Assembly (NCBI GenBank): GCA_002632355.1
Contig: NSJJ01000003.1
Coordinates: forward strand, 1 to 64,000
Reading direction: 5' to 3'
Length of the DNA stretch: 64,000 bases
From: Sulfuricella denitrificans
Lineage (GTDB): Bacteria; Pseudomonadota; Gammaproteobacteria; Burkholderiales; Sulfuricellaceae
Part shown: one piece after another, positions 17,078 through 27,554 of the stretch
How the letters are laid out: each line of letters begins with the position of its first letter
How positions within the stretch are numbered: position 1 is the stretch's first letter
Position numbers and translations under genes: made by a program
The notes under the pieces: model-generated
Told to the model about the DNA's origin: nothing
The model's input: the letters and a program-made list of their open reading frames with translations, nothing else
The model's database searches: none

Positions 17078-17609
17078 CCGTGTTCGTATTGTCGGCGGAG
17101 ACTGGCGTAGCCGCTTGCTCCCCTTTCCCGATGTGGTAGGATTGAGGCCCACTCCTGACCGGGTCAGGGAAACGGTATTCAACTGGCTGGGCCAGACCAT
17201 GGAGGGCAAGCGATGTCTTGATCTTTTCGCTGGCAGCGGGGTGCTCGGATTTGAAGCGCTTTCTCGAGGCGCCAGGCAGGTGGTAATGGTCGAGCGTGAC
17301 AGCAAGGTAGCGCGAGCGCTGAAGGAAAATGCCGCCACGCTGAAGGCGGTAAATTGTGAACTGGTCGTGGCAGATGCACTGAAATTCATTGAGCAGGATG
17401 CGCGTCGTTTCGACGTGGTTTTTGTCGATCCTCCCTATCAGATGAATCTGCTGCCCCTTGTTTTACCCGGATTGTTGCCCCACCTAGAGGGCGATGGCTT
17501 GGTATATGCCGAATCCGATGCGCCTCTGGACTTCGAGGCGGAGTGGCAGGTCTGGCGCCAGGGCCGAGCGGGCCAGGTACATTACTATCTATTGAAGAAA
17601 GCTGACTGA
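17064..17609 (+). CDS. rsmD: 16S rRNA (guanine(966)-N(2))-methyltransferase RsmD
   Basis: A 181-residue methyltransferase that modifies G966 of 16S rRNA in the 30S subunit. Class I SAM motifs are clear: DLFAGSGVLGFEALSRGA (about 50-67) and the N6/N2-type catalytic VFVDPPYQ (about 119-126). RIVGGDWRSRLLPFP at the N terminus is characteristic. I chose the ATG at 17064 because it follows a G-rich ribosome binding site; a TTG at 17052 would add four residues. It is followed after three bases by coaD, its usual partner. Confidence 0.95.
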   Translation: MAKSNRVRIVGGDWRSRLLPFPDVVGLRPTPDRVRETVFNWLGQTMEGKRCLDLFAGSGVLGFEALSRGARQVVMVERDSKVARALKENAATLKAVNCELVVADALKFIEQDARRFDVVFVDPPYQMNLLPLVLPGLLPHLEGDGLVYAESDAPLDFEAEWQVWRQGRAGQVHYYLLKKAD

Positions 17610-18364
<755 letters not shown>

Positions 18365-18387
18365 GTCTCGGGACGCGAAAAACGTAA

Positions 18388-18436
18388 AAACCCCCGCTTC
18401 GGGATGCCTGAGAGGCTCCGAACGGGGGGTTGTCTT
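18388..18436. terminator. Bidirectional terminator
   Basis: ACCCCCG (18390-18396) pairs with CGGGGGGT (18423-18430), flanked by A and T runs on both sides. It can end the ferredoxin operon on the plus strand and the dynamin-like gene on the minus strand. Confidence 0.85.
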
Positions 18437-18448
18437 TTTAAGGGCTGA

Positions 18449-20407
18449 CTAGGCAGCGAGTCGCTGCGAACCGCTCTCGAAATCCAGCGCCTGCGCCAGA
18501 CTCCGCTGCAGATTCCTGAGGTCGTCGAGTTGTGCGGTAATGACGGCTTCCATCTGCTCCAGTTCGGCAATGCGGTCTTCCAGCGTGTCCGTTGCCTTGT
18601 GGATGCGCTTGATGCTTTCCAGGCGGCGGCGCAACTGCAACTGGTGTTCCCGCACCTGCGTTTCCATTGGCGCCATAACCGCCTTGAGCCAGTTTTCCAC
18701 ATCACGATTGGCCACCTCGTAAACATGGATCACCCGGCTGGCGATGGTTTCGAAAAACTTGGTGGTCAGCGTGAACTGCTCGTTGGTCAGCATGTTCAGA
18801 GTCGTATTGAAGTGGTCGTTGTAGCCTTTTTCCAGCTTGGCAATTTCCTTCAGATATTTCAGGGTTGAGAAGGGCGGAGGCGTACTCTGCGACAGGCCAT
18901 GCTCCTCACTGAATTTCTTGTACATGCTGTCCATCATGTGCTTGATTTCTTCGACCTGTTTGCCCGACTTGTTGATGTTTTCCGAAACGTCCTTGAAAAA
19001 CCGGTTCATCGCATCGCGAATGCCCTTGCTGAAACGGCTGTTGACCATGGCGTCGCGAGTATTCTTCACCTCGACCTTGAGCGAGTCCATGCCGAGGAAG
19101 GTGAACAGGATATTGGTCTGTTGCGAAAATACGCTGCGCAGCGCCTGGAAGCGCTGCAAACCCTTCTCGAAGCTTTCCTTGTCGAACTTGACCTTCTCCA
19201 TCATGTGCTCGATCACATCCTGGTTCTTGCCGCGCAGGCCCTTGAGTTCTTCGAGTTGCTCGCTTACGCCACCCATGCGCGCATCGAGGATGGAATGCGT
19301 GACATCCATCATGTCCTCGATTTCACTCTGAGTGTTGTCGCGCACGATCTCCTGTTTGGACGGAATCAATTCCTCGGACAGGGCTTTTTCCAAAGCCGGC
19401 AGGCGGCTCTTGTCTAGCAGCGCTTCATCCTTGTTGATTTTTGCCAGCAGCCCTTTCTGGGCCGATATGGGAAATACCTGAGTGGGCTTGATGCCAAGCA
19501 ATTCGGCACTGCTGTTGACCTGCGAATGAATTTCACGCTCGATGGCTTCGCTGGTCTTGAGTTCATCCCATAAGCCATCGATCTTGTTCAGGACGACCAG
19601 GCGACCTTTCTGACGCCCCTGCGGGTTGCCGACATAATCACGCCAAACTTCGATGTCGGTCTTGGTCACGCCGGTATCTGCCGCCAGCATGAACAGCACC
19701 GCGTGCGCATTGGGCAGCATGTTGATGGTCAGCTCCGGCTCGGTGCCGATGGCATTCAGGCCGGGGGTGTCGAGTATCACCAGTCCCTGTTTCAGCAGGG
19801 GATGCGGAAAATTGATGATGGCATGGCGCCAGCAAGGCACTTCAACGGAACCGTCGGCCTGCAGGGTAAATGCGTTATCCGGGTCGTTTTCGTCGAACAG
19901 GCCGTAGCGCTGGGCGTCTTCCTTGCTGACCCGCTTGACCTGGCTGACCTGCTGGAAAGCCGTCAGCATGCCTTCGGCTGAATTGACATCAAGCGGGAAA
20001 ATCTGCCATTCATCCACGTAACGCTTGTATTCCGTGGTCGTGGTGTCGGTGGCGCGGGTTTCGATTGGCAACAACTGAATACAGGGTTCGCGGCCTTCCT
20101 CGTACATCAGCTCGGTGGGGCACATGGTGGTGCGCCCTGCACTTGAAGGCAGCAGGCGCAGGCCGTAACCGGCGAAGAAGATGGCATTGATCAGTTCGGA
20201 TTTTCCGCGCGAAAACTCGGCTACAAACGCCACATTGAGCTTGTCGTCGCGCAAACGGTCAAGGATGTGCTGAATGCGCAGATCGGTCTGTCCATCGTTC
20301 AGTTCCTGCTCGTTCAGCCAGTCCCGGTAGCCGCTGATGTTGTCGGATAATCCGCTGCGCCAGGCGCTATAAGCCTCGAAATGTGCGACCAGATTTTCGT
20401 TTGTCAT
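18449..20407 (-). CDS. Dynamin-family large GTPase
   Basis: A 652-residue dynamin-like GTPase. G1 is AEFSRGKSELINAI (about 61-74), G3 is LDTPGLNAIG (about 212-221) and G4 is VLNKIDG. The remaining 350 residues are long helices and coiled coil, the stalk of bacterial dynamin-like proteins, which remodel or protect membranes. No membrane-spanning helix is evident. I chose the ATG at 20407 (MTNENLVAHF); the open frame extends 19 residues upstream without family-like sequence. The gene is monocistronic between the ferredoxin operon and mutM. Confidence 0.88.
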   Translation of the reverse strand: MTNENLVAHFEAYSAWRSGLSDNISGYRDWLNEQELNDGQTDLRIQHILDRLRDDKLNVAFVAEFSRGKSELINAIFFAGYGLRLLPSSAGRTTMCPTELMYEEGREPCIQLLPIETRATDTTTTEYKRYVDEWQIFPLDVNSAEGMLTAFQQVSQVKRVSKEDAQRYGLFDENDPDNAFTLQADGSVEVPCWRHAIINFPHPLLKQGLVILDTPGLNAIGTEPELTINMLPNAHAVLFMLAADTGVTKTDIEVWRDYVGNPQGRQKGRLVVLNKIDGLWDELKTSEAIEREIHSQVNSSAELLGIKPTQVFPISAQKGLLAKINKDEALLDKSRLPALEKALSEELIPSKQEIVRDNTQSEIEDMMDVTHSILDARMGGVSEQLEELKGLRGKNQDVIEHMMEKVKFDKESFEKGLQRFQALRSVFSQQTNILFTFLGMDSLKVEVKNTRDAMVNSRFSKGIRDAMNRFFKDVSENINKSGKQVEEIKHMMDSMYKKFSEEHGLSQSTPPPFSTLKYLKEIAKLEKGYNDHFNTTLNMLTNEQFTLTTKFFETIASRVIHVYEVANRDVENWLKAVMAPMETQVREHQLQLRRRLESIKRIHKATDTLEDRIAELEQMEAVITAQLDDLRNLQRSLAQALDFESGSQRLAA

Positions 20408-20549
20408 GTGATTCCCCGTAGCCACGTATCGGCAATGCCATCGTACTTTAGCATAAAATACCAATTAAACAATGCAGTCCGGAAGGATTCTAAGCCTTCC
20501 CTTGAAGCCTGAATATGGGAAAAGCAGGCAATTTACATGCCATATCGCA

Positions 20550-21365
20550 TCACTTCTGGCAGTGCGGGCAGTAAAATGTGGAACGTTGCCCCTGACGCAA
20601 TAGCTGGATGGGGCTGGTACAGACCAGGCAGGGTTCCCCTGCGCGGCCGTAAACAAAGTACTGTTGCTGGAAATATCCCGGTTTGCCGCTGCTGTCGACA
20701 AAATCCCGCAGGCTGCTTCCGCCAGCGGCAATCGCCAGCTCCAGTACCTCTTTTACGATCTGTGCCAGCCTGTGGCAGCGATCCCGGCCGAGCCGCGAGG
20801 CTGGAAGCGCAGGCCTGATCCCGGCCCGGAACAAGGCTTCGTTCGCATAAATATTGCCTACCCCCACTACCAGATGAGCATCCATCAGCGTCTGCTTGAT
20901 ACTGGTCTTCTTGCCGCGTGTGATCTTGTAAAGCCAGGGGCCATTAAAATCAGAAGTCAGCGGTTCTACACCGAGTTTTTCCAGCAGAGGGTGACGCACA
21001 GGGTCAGTTTGTGTCCAGATCACGGCACCGAAACGGCGTGGATCGCGCAGGCGCATGCAGGAACCATTTTCCAGCACCAGATCGAAGTGGTCATGTTTTT
21101 CCGGCGGTGTGGCGGCGGGCAGAACGCGCAGGCTGCCTGACATCCCCAGATGCAGAATCAGCCAGCCTTCTCCGCAATCCAGCAAGAGATATTTTCCCCG
21201 CCGGGAAATGTCGCCAGCAACTCGTCCTGGCAGCATGCTGAGCAGCGCAGGGTCGACAGGAAAACGCAGGTGCGAATTGCGTATGATGACTGCCCTGATG
21301 CGTTCGCCTTTTAAATGGGGCTCAAGTCCTCGGCGTGTGGTTTCGACTTCGGGCAGTTCAGGCAT
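20550..21365 (-). CDS. mutM: Formamidopyrimidine-DNA glycosylase
   Basis: A 271-residue base-excision repair enzyme that removes 8-oxoguanine and formamidopyrimidines. The catalytic N-terminal Pro is present ([17 protein letters not shown]), as are the H2TH region ([17 protein letters not shown], about 170-186) and the C-terminal zinc finger with CLVC and CPHC. Complete and of typical length. It lies at the end of a minus-strand run after the ABC-exporter genes, separated from the preceding stop by six bases. Confidence 0.97.
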   Translation of the reverse strand: MPELPEVETTRRGLEPHLKGERIRAVIIRNSHLRFPVDPALLSMLPGRVAGDISRRGKYLLLDCGEGWLILHLGMSGSLRVLPAATPPEKHDHFDLVLENGSCMRLRDPRRFGAVIWTQTDPVRHPLLEKLGVEPLTSDFNGPWLYKITRGKKTSIKQTLMDAHLVVGVGNIYANEALFRAGIRPALPASRLGRDRCHRLAQIVKEVLELAIAAGGSSLRDFVDSSGKPGYFQQQYFVYGRAGEPCLVCTSPIQLLRQGQRSTFYCPHCQK

Positions 21366-21371
21366 GTCGGT

Positions 21372-22724
21372 CTAGCTGTTGCGCCGTCGGCGCCACGTCA
21401 ACACGGCGGTAGCGAAAAAAACGAGAGGTAATGCCGCCAGAAACAGTGATGCAATGATTGTCATGCCAGTCTGGCCGAGATTCAGGCTGGCATCCAGCGT
21501 ATTCTTGGGTTGTATGGTAATGAGCCGGGAGTCACCCGACAGCCAGTTGAAAAGGTTGATGCCGAGATCAAGATTGCCAGCATTGCCAAGCGTGCCATTA
21601 GCCAGAAAATCTGCACTGCCGATCACGACAACACGTTGCCTCACTTCTTCCAGCTGGCGCTCCAGCGCCCAACCAATCACAACCGGCCCCGGAATGTCCT
21701 GACCTTCATTGAAAGAGGCATGTTCATCCGCGACGCCATTTTCCACCCAGGTGCGTGCAGAAGTCTCGAGCAATGGCGTTACATGCCAGCCCGGGTCATC
21801 ATTCATGCCTATGGCCCGTGCCTGAGGGTAGAGCGTAATGAGATCGAACTGTTCGGTCACCGGATGCGGTCCATACTGGGCGACCACCACCGTTGCCAAT
21901 GCGGAACCTGATTCACGTGCAGCAGGATCGACTACTATGCCCGGCGTCAGCGCCAGCCCCAGCGTTTCGGCCACGGGCAGCAAACCTTGCAGCAAGCCGG
22001 GTTCCAGCAGCCAGAGCAGATTGCCCCCGCGTGCCAGGTAGCGCTTGATCTTGTCTGCTTCGCCCGGTGGAATGGGTGTGCGCGGCTGGGTCAGCAGCAG
22101 AATGTTAACTTCGGCTGGGACTTCCGGCACCAGCGCAAGGCTTGATGCAGTGGCGTGAAAACCCTTGTATGCCAGCTGGCGTCCAAACTCACCCAGGTCA
22201 TGCGGCGCACTGCCGTCCAGGCGGCGCTCGCCATGACCGCTCACACTCATGACCTGTCGTTCATGTCCACGGGAAAGGCGCATGAGGGTGTTGGTAAAGT
22301 CCTGCTCATTCAGCGTCGCAAGATGTTCACTGCGATCACTGTAGCTCAGGATCATTTCGCCATTGACCCGGACGCCCGCGGTACGCGCCAGTCCGGGTTG
22401 AGTCAGCGGGTCGATGAATTTTAGTGCCACGTCGGATTTGAGACCCTGATAACGGGCTATGAAGTCACGAATGGGCCGCCGCAGGTCGCCAAGCTGCATG
22501 TCCTGCAAGGTGGCATAAGCGGTTACGGTCACAGGGCCCGGCATCTCGCGCAGCACGTTGCTGCTGGCCGTGCTCAGCGTGTGACGCCCGTTTTGCGTGA
22601 CATCCCGTTGCCATTCATGGCGCTGCGATAAAACACCCATGGCGCTCACGACGCAAAGGAGCAGTAGCACGTAAATCCGGTGGTGGCGGCGCAACCAGAA
22701 ATGAGCACGGGAGAATATTTTCAT
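21372..22724 (-). CDS. GldG-like ABC exporter auxiliary protein
   Basis: A 450-residue membrane protein: an N-terminal helix (about residues 17-33), a large extracytoplasmic domain of the type found in GldG/ABC-type uncharacterised transport systems, and a C-terminal helix (about 425-443) followed by an Arg-rich end. It is probably a periplasmic partner of the ABC-2 permease and ATPase encoded just before it. I chose the ATG at 22724; a GTG at 22739 would overlap the permease gene and add five residues. Substrate unknown; related systems support gliding in Bacteroidetes but occur widely without gliding. Confidence 0.82.
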   Translation of the reverse strand: MKIFSRAHFWLRRHHRIYVLLLLCVVSAMGVLSQRHEWQRDVTQNGRHTLSTASSNVLREMPGPVTVTAYATLQDMQLGDLRRPIRDFIARYQGLKSDVALKFIDPLTQPGLARTAGVRVNGEMILSYSDRSEHLATLNEQDFTNTLMRLSRGHERQVMSVSGHGERRLDGSAPHDLGEFGRQLAYKGFHATASSLALVPEVPAEVNILLLTQPRTPIPPGEADKIKRYLARGGNLLWLLEPGLLQGLLPVAETLGLALTPGIVVDPAARESGSALATVVVAQYGPHPVTEQFDLITLYPQARAIGMNDDPGWHVTPLLETSARTWVENGVADEHASFNEGQDIPGPVVIGWALERQLEEVRQRVVVIGSADFLANGTLGNAGNLDLGINLFNWLSGDSRLITIQPKNTLDASLNLGQTGMTIIASLFLAALPLVFFATAVLTWRRRRNS

Positions 22725-22729
22725 GGACC

Positions 22730-23470
22730 TCAGCCGCACACCCTGTCCTGATCAAGACGGCGCGCCGCCAGTGTCAGAAAAGTTAATATGAACAGTAGAA
22801 AATACGCTATATCGGCGCTGTTCAGAAATCCCCGGCTGATGCGCTCAAAATGCCACAGAAGCGACAACGCATGCCACAGGCCCAGGTCTTTCGTCACAAT
22901 ATCAAGTAGCCACAGGCCAAGAGACGCGCCAATGCTGCTGATGGCAGCCACGGCAGGGTGTGCGGTGAGGGCGGAAAAATACAGGCCAAGGGCGGCAAGG
23001 CAGGCTGCCAGCAACACGATACCGGCCTGGTTGGCGAGCAGCAGTCCCATGTCGAGCTGGCCTCCCATGCGCAGTGAAAACGCCATGAGCGTGGCAAGAA
23101 TGACGATAAGGCAGAGGAAAATCCATAGCCCGAAAAATTTTCCCAGCACGATATCCCGTAACGAAACCGGTGCAGAAAACAGCAGGGGCAAGGTGTGGTT
23201 GCGGCGTTCTTCCGCGATCAGGCGCATGGCGAGTATCGGCGTTATTGCCAGCAGTAGCAGGGCTGTAGCCCAGTACAGGGGCGCTACCACCATTTCGGTT
23301 ACCCCCGGTGGATTGACTAGCAGCGACAATTGCGCCTGGAGTCCGAGAAAGGCGTCGACCTGATTGAGAAACAACCATGCCAGTATCCCTTGCAGCACGC
23401 CCAGGGTAATCCAGGCCAGCGGCGAGCCGAACAGTTGTTTTAATTCCTTGGCTGCAATCGTTGCAATCAA
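22730..23470 (-). CDS. ABC-2 type permease
   Basis: A 246-residue integral membrane protein with about six hydrophobic segments, matching ABC-2 permeases of the GldF type (IAAKELKQLFGSPLAWITLG at the N terminus). It forms the channel for the ATPase encoded upstream. The TTG at 23468-23470 overlaps the ATPase stop (TTGA), which implies translational coupling; an in-frame extension to 23530 has no membrane-protein character. Confidence 0.85.
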   Translation of the reverse strand: MIATIAAKELKQLFGSPLAWITLGVLQGILAWLFLNQVDAFLGLQAQLSLLVNPPGVTEMVVAPLYWATALLLLAITPILAMRLIAEERRNHTLPLLFSAPVSLRDIVLGKFFGLWIFLCLIVILATLMAFSLRMGGQLDMGLLLANQAGIVLLAACLAALGLYFSALTAHPAVAAISSIGASLGLWLLDIVTKDLGLWHALSLLWHFERISRGFLNSADIAYFLLFILTFLTLAARRLDQDRVCG

Positions 23471-24210
23471 GTCGCGTTCCCCTGTCCGGTCAGGCGAACG
23501 AAACAGTCTTCCAGGGTATCGTCTGTGCATTGTTTCAGTAAATCCGAAACCTGACCGCTGAAGACTGTCCTGCCCCGTCGCAGAATCAACACCCGATTGC
23601 AGAGCGCTTCGGCTTCGGGCAGAAAATGGGTAGACAGAATCACACTATGGGAGCGTCCCAGTTCCGCAATCAGGGCGCGAATTTCGCGAATCTGCAGCGG
23701 GTCCAGTCCAGCCGTCGGTTCATCCAGAATAACCACGGCAGGTGAGTGAATGATCGCCTGGGCGATGCCCACGCGTTGCCGGTAGCCTTTGGATAAGTTG
23801 CCAATCAGGCGCTTCGATACGCCTGTCAGGTCACAGCGCTGCAGCGTCTGTGCCACTGCGACGGTCATGCCGGATTTTGGTACACGGTGCAAACTCGCGG
23901 CCAGGCGCAGAAATCCGCTCACGGTCATTTCCTGATACAGCGGCGGAATTTCAGGCAGATAGCCAAGGTGCATTTTTGCAGCCTCAGGATTTTTGCACAG
24001 GTCAATGCCACAAACCTCGATGCTGCCGGAACCTGGCGCCAGATTGCCGGTCAACATCCGCATCGTAGTGGATTTTCCCGCGCCGTTTTGCCCCAGCAGT
24101 CCCATCACCTCACCCGGATGTAATTCCAGATCGAGCGCCTCCAGTGCCATGCGCTTGCCATAGCAGCGACTCAGATTGCGGGCGCGAAGGGAGGGCAATA
24201 ATTCAGCCAT
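23467..24210 (-). CDS. ABC transporter ATP-binding protein
   Basis: A 247-residue ATPase: Walker A GLLGQNGAGKSTTMRMLTG (about 39-57), signature LSKGYRQRVGIAQA (about 137-150), Walker B VVILDEPTAGLDP and the switch His in STHFLPEAE. It powers the permease and GldG-like protein downstream. I took the ATG at 24210 (MAELLPSLRARNLSRCYG), where family similarity begins. It is divergent from the TPR lipoprotein gene. Confidence 0.93.
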   Translation of the reverse strand: MAELLPSLRARNLSRCYGKRMALEALDLELHPGEVMGLLGQNGAGKSTTMRMLTGNLAPGSGSIEVCGIDLCKNPEAAKMHLGYLPEIPPLYQEMTVSGFLRLAASLHRVPKSGMTVAVAQTLQRCDLTGVSKRLIGNLSKGYRQRVGIAQAIIHSPAVVILDEPTAGLDPLQIREIRALIAELGRSHSVILSTHFLPEAEALCNRVLILRRGRTVFSGQVSDLLKQCTDDTLEDCFVRLTGQGNAT

Positions 24211-24282
24211 GAGTAGCCAGTTCAAAGGGTTGTGCCTATACTTGGCAGGCACTCATTATACTCGAGACCCCGAGCTCACAAG

Positions 24283-26007
24283 ATGCCTATCCTGAAACTC
24301 AAATCTGCCTTGTTAACTTCATCTCTGCTGGCACTGGCGGCATGCGCGCCAATGCAGGTCAAGCCGCCTGTCGCTTTAGTGCAGCAAAACCAGAACGAGG
24401 AGAAAAAACCGCCTCTTCCAAATCAGGAATTGACAGCGCAATTGTTATATCAGTATTTGATAGGCGAAGTGGCTTTGCAGCGCGGCCAGCCGGAATTGGC
24501 TGCAGAGGCGCTACTGGATATGGCGAAACAGACCCAGGACCCCCGTCTGGCAAAGCGTGCAACGGAAACTGCAATTCAGGGGCGGCAAGTTGATCAGGCT
24601 GGCGATGCTGCATCACTGTGGCAGTCGCTTGACCCTAATTCTCCCCAGGCTGCGCAGGCGGCAGCCGTACTTCTGATCAATAGCGGCCGTCTGAACAAGG
24701 CGCGGCCTTACCTTGAGAAACTCATCTCTGTTGAGGCAGGGGGGCGCACGGCAGCATTTCTCCACCTGAACCAGATGCTGTTGCGTCAACCAGACCGTGA
24801 GGCTGTGCTGGCACTGGTGCAGGACCTTGCCAAGCCCTATCAGGGGAGCGCCGAAGCGCATTTTGCAATTGCTCAGGCGGCCTGGAGCGCCGGCAAGCGT
24901 CAGCAGGCAGTTGAGGAGTTGCAGCGGGTCGAGCAGCTGCGCCCTGGTTGGGAACCCGCAGCCTTGTTCCATGGGCAGGCACTGCAGCAGGCTTCTGTCG
25001 GCGAGGCACTGGATTATTACCGTGCTTTTTTGCGCGACTACCCCAAGGCCGTTGAAGTACGGCTTGCCTATGCCCGCCTGCTGGTGAGCGAAAAGGATTA
25101 TCCGCAGGCCCGCGCAGCGTTCCAGAGGGTGCTGGATGACGCACCCAACAACGCTGAGGTCGGCTTTGCCGTTGGGTTGCTGGCCCTGCAGGCTTCTGAT
25201 TTCGAAGCGGCTGAAGCCTACTTGAAACAGTCGCTTGCCGCAGGATATAAGGATGAAGATCTGGTGTATTTCTATCTCGGGCAGATCGAGGATGAGCAAA
25301 AACACCTGGAACGGGCGGCCGAGTGGTTCGCTCGCGTAGGCCCCGGAGAACATTACCTCAATGCACAGATACGCTACGCCGGTGTCCTGGCGAAACAGGG
25401 CGAGATGGATAAGGCACGCGCCCATTTGCAGCAGATGCGCCCCAGGGACGTTGCTCAGCAGACCCTGCTTATCCAGGCTGAAGCGCAATTGCTACGCGAT
25501 GCCAAGCAGTATCAGGACGCATTCGACGTGTTGGGAAAGGGGATGGAAAAACTGCCTGACCAGCCCGAACTGCTCTACGACCACGCCATGGCCGCGGACA
25601 AGCTCGATTTACTGGATGTGATGGAGAAGGATCTGCGTCAGCTGATACAAATCAAGCCAGATAACGCCCATGCCTATAATGCCCTGGGCTATTCTTTCGC
25701 GGAGCGCGGCATTCATCTCGAAGAGGCGCGCCAGCTGACAGAAAAGGCATTGTCACTGGCGCCTGACGACCCTCTCATCATGGATAGCCTGGGCTGGGCG
25801 CATTACCGTCTGGGCGAGCATGACAAGGCGGCCGAATGGCTGAAAAAAGCTTATGAATTGCGTCAGGACCCTGAAATTGCCGCGCACCTTGGAGAGGTAT
25901 TATGGGTCCAGGGGCAGCGAGATGAAGCACGCAAGGTATGGCAATCCGCCCTGAAACTGGCTCCTGAGAGCGATGCGTTACGCAATGTCATGCAAAGATT
26001 CAAATAA
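24283..26007 (+). CDS. TPR-repeat outer-membrane lipoprotein
   Basis: A 574-residue lipoprotein. The signal peptide ends in LALAAC (Cys about 20) and the mature chain is a tandem of tetratricopeptide repeats: clear copies near 275-345 (VRLAYARLLVSEKDYPQARA) and 455-560 (AYNALGYSFAERGIHLEEAR, DSLGWAHYRLGEHDKAAEWL). Such proteins act as scaffolds in the envelope; this family is regularly encoded just before lolB in betaproteobacteria. The ATG at 24283 was chosen because the signal peptide starts there. The end overlaps lolB by 35 bases. Confidence 0.88.
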   Translation: MPILKLKSALLTSSLLALAACAPMQVKPPVALVQQNQNEEKKPPLPNQELTAQLLYQYLIGEVALQRGQPELAAEALLDMAKQTQDPRLAKRATETAIQGRQVDQAGDAASLWQSLDPNSPQAAQAAAVLLINSGRLNKARPYLEKLISVEAGGRTAAFLHLNQMLLRQPDREAVLALVQDLAKPYQGSAEAHFAIAQAAWSAGKRQQAVEELQRVEQLRPGWEPAALFHGQALQQASVGEALDYYRAFLRDYPKAVEVRLAYARLLVSEKDYPQARAAFQRVLDDAPNNAEVGFAVGLLALQASDFEAAEAYLKQSLAAGYKDEDLVYFYLGQIEDEQKHLERAAEWFARVGPGEHYLNAQIRYAGVLAKQGEMDKARAHLQQMRPRDVAQQTLLIQAEAQLLRDAKQYQDAFDVLGKGMEKLPDQPELLYDHAMAADKLDLLDVMEKDLRQLIQIKPDNAHAYNALGYSFAERGIHLEEARQLTEKALSLAPDDPLIMDSLGWAHYRLGEHDKAAEWLKKAYELRQDPEIAAHLGEVLWVQGQRDEARKVWQSALKLAPESDALRNVMQRFK

Positions 26008-26575
26008 TTCTTTCTTGATCTGGTTGCTGATGCTGTGGTCCCTGCTGCTGGGGGGCTGCGCCACGCCGCCACTCAGCTTGCCCGCCATGTCAACATCGCA
26101 GCCTTCCGCCGAGGCATTCGAGCTGAATGGCCGGATTGGTGTGCGGCATGACGGGCAGGGTTTTTCCGGTAACCTGAGTTGGCTGCATCGTGCAAATGAA
26201 GATGAAATTCAGCTGCGCTCGCCCCTGGGGCAGACAGTGGCACGTATTCAGCGAAAATCAGGAATCGTGACTCTGGAAACCCAGGATGGACATTACACGG
26301 CAAAGAGCCCGGCAGAGTTGACCGAACAAGTGCTGGGCTGGCGCCTTCCGCTGGAGGGGATGCAGTATTGGGTGCTTGCCCGTCCATCCCCCGACAGCAC
26401 GGCTGAAAGCAAGCGCGACGAAAACCTGCGCGTCATCCGTTTGCGCCAGCAGGAATGGGAAATCGAATATCAGGACTATCGTATGGAAGGAAATTTCGTC
26501 CTGCCTTCCCGGATCGTGATGCGTAACGGTACGCTGGAGCTCAAGCTGATCGTGGATGGCTGGGAACTGCCATGA
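25973..26575 (+). CDS. lolB: Outer-membrane lipoprotein LolB
   Basis: A 200-residue lipoprotein receptor that takes lipoproteins from LolA and inserts them in the outer membrane. The signal peptide ends in LLLGGC (Cys about 28). The LolB pattern follows: FELNGRIGVRHDGQGFSGNLSW, then LRSPLGQTVARI and TAKSPAELTEQVLGWRLPLEG. The start overlaps the end of the TPR gene, and its stop overlaps ispE by four bases. Confidence 0.93.
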   Translation: MRYAMSCKDSNNSFLIWLLMLWSLLLGGCATPPLSLPAMSTSQPSAEAFELNGRIGVRHDGQGFSGNLSWLHRANEDEIQLRSPLGQTVARIQRKSGIVTLETQDGHYTAKSPAELTEQVLGWRLPLEGMQYWVLARPSPDSTAESKRDENLRVIRLRQQEWEIEYQDYRMEGNFVLPSRIVMRNGTLELKLIVDGWELP

Positions 26576-27408
26576 GCGAGATCGACTATCCTGCTCCGGC
26601 CAAGCTCAATCTGTTTCTTCATGTGGTGGGGCGACGCCCTGACGGATACCATCTGCTGCAGAGTGTGTTCCGTTTCATCGATTATGGCGACAGCCTGCGC
26701 TTCAAGGTGCGTAACGATGGGCGAATAATGCGCAGCACCGAACTGGCGGGCGTTGTGCCGGAAAAAGATCTGGTGATACGTGCAGCGCGCCTGCTGCAGG
26801 AACATGCCGGCTGCCCACTGGGCGTCGACATTGCCGTAGAAAAAAATCTTCCGATGGGTGGCGGCCTGGGTGGCGGCAGCTCGGATGCCGCCACCACCCT
26901 TCTGGCGCTGAACCGTCTGTGGCAACTCAACCTCCCGCGCGCAGAACTGCAGCAACTGGGCTTGCAGCTGGGCGCCGACGTCCCGGTATTCGTGTTTGGC
27001 GAGAGCGCTTTTGCCGAAGGCGTGGGTGAGCGCCTGCAGCCCATGCATCTGCCTCCTGCCTGGTATGTCGTGCTGGTTCCACCTGTTTCGGTGCCGACCG
27101 CAGAGATTTTTGCTGCGCCGGAATTGACACGAAACACGACTTCGATCAAAATACCGCTCCTCCTGACAGCCGATTTGCGCAACGATTTGCAAATGGTGGT
27201 TTGTGAGCGGTATCCCAGGGTGGCGGAGTATCTGGATTGGCTTGATCAGTACGGGGCCGCCAGGATGACGGGATCCGGCGCATGCGTATTTGCTGAGTTT
27301 GATTCGGAAAACGAAGCAAACCAGGTACTGGCGCGCAAGCCTGCAGATTGGCAGGGTTTTGTGGCGCAAGGCATGGACCGGCACCCGTTACGGGATTATG
27401 CAGACTAG
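26572..27408 (+). CDS. ispE: 4-diphosphocytidyl-2-C-methyl-D-erythritol kinase
   Basis: A 278-residue GHMP kinase of the MEP isoprenoid pathway; it phosphorylates CDP-methylerythritol. Motifs: PAPAKLNLFLHVVGRRPDGYH (residues 4-24), the ATP loop LPMGGGLGGGSSDAATTL (about 93-110) and MTGSGACVFAEF near the C terminus. It overlaps lolB by four bases (ATGA) and is followed six bases later by tRNA-Gln. Confidence 0.97.
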   Translation: MSEIDYPAPAKLNLFLHVVGRRPDGYHLLQSVFRFIDYGDSLRFKVRNDGRIMRSTELAGVVPEKDLVIRAARLLQEHAGCPLGVDIAVEKNLPMGGGLGGGSSDAATTLLALNRLWQLNLPRAELQQLGLQLGADVPVFVFGESAFAEGVGERLQPMHLPPAWYVVLVPPVSVPTAEIFAAPELTRNTTSIKIPLLLTADLRNDLQMVVCERYPRVAEYLDWLDQYGAARMTGSGACVFAEFDSENEANQVLARKPADWQGFVAQGMDRHPLRDYAD

Positions 27409-27414
27409 ATTTTT

Positions 27415-27489
27415 TGGGGAGTCGCCAAGTGGTAAGGCACCGGATTTTGATTCCGGCATTCGTAGGTTCGATCCCTACCTCCCCAGCCA
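27415..27489 (+). tRNA. tRNA-Gln (anticodon TTG)
   Basis: A 75-base cloverleaf including an encoded CCA. The acceptor TGGGGAG pairs with CTCCCCA, the anticodon stem CCGGA encloses TTTTGAT with TTG as anticodon, and the T arm GTAGG-TTCGATC-CCTAC is perfect. It sits between ispE and prs, as in many betaproteobacteria. Confidence 0.97.
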
Positions 27490-27554
27490 AATTCCAGGGG
27501 CGGGCATTCAAAACCCCGCCCCTTTGTTTTTTTATTCGCTGAGATAGGCACCTC

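Noticed and set aside
24613-25488. 291-codon minus-strand frame inside the TPR gene
   Set aside because: Antisense shadow of the repeat-rich TPR lipoprotein gene with no start signal.
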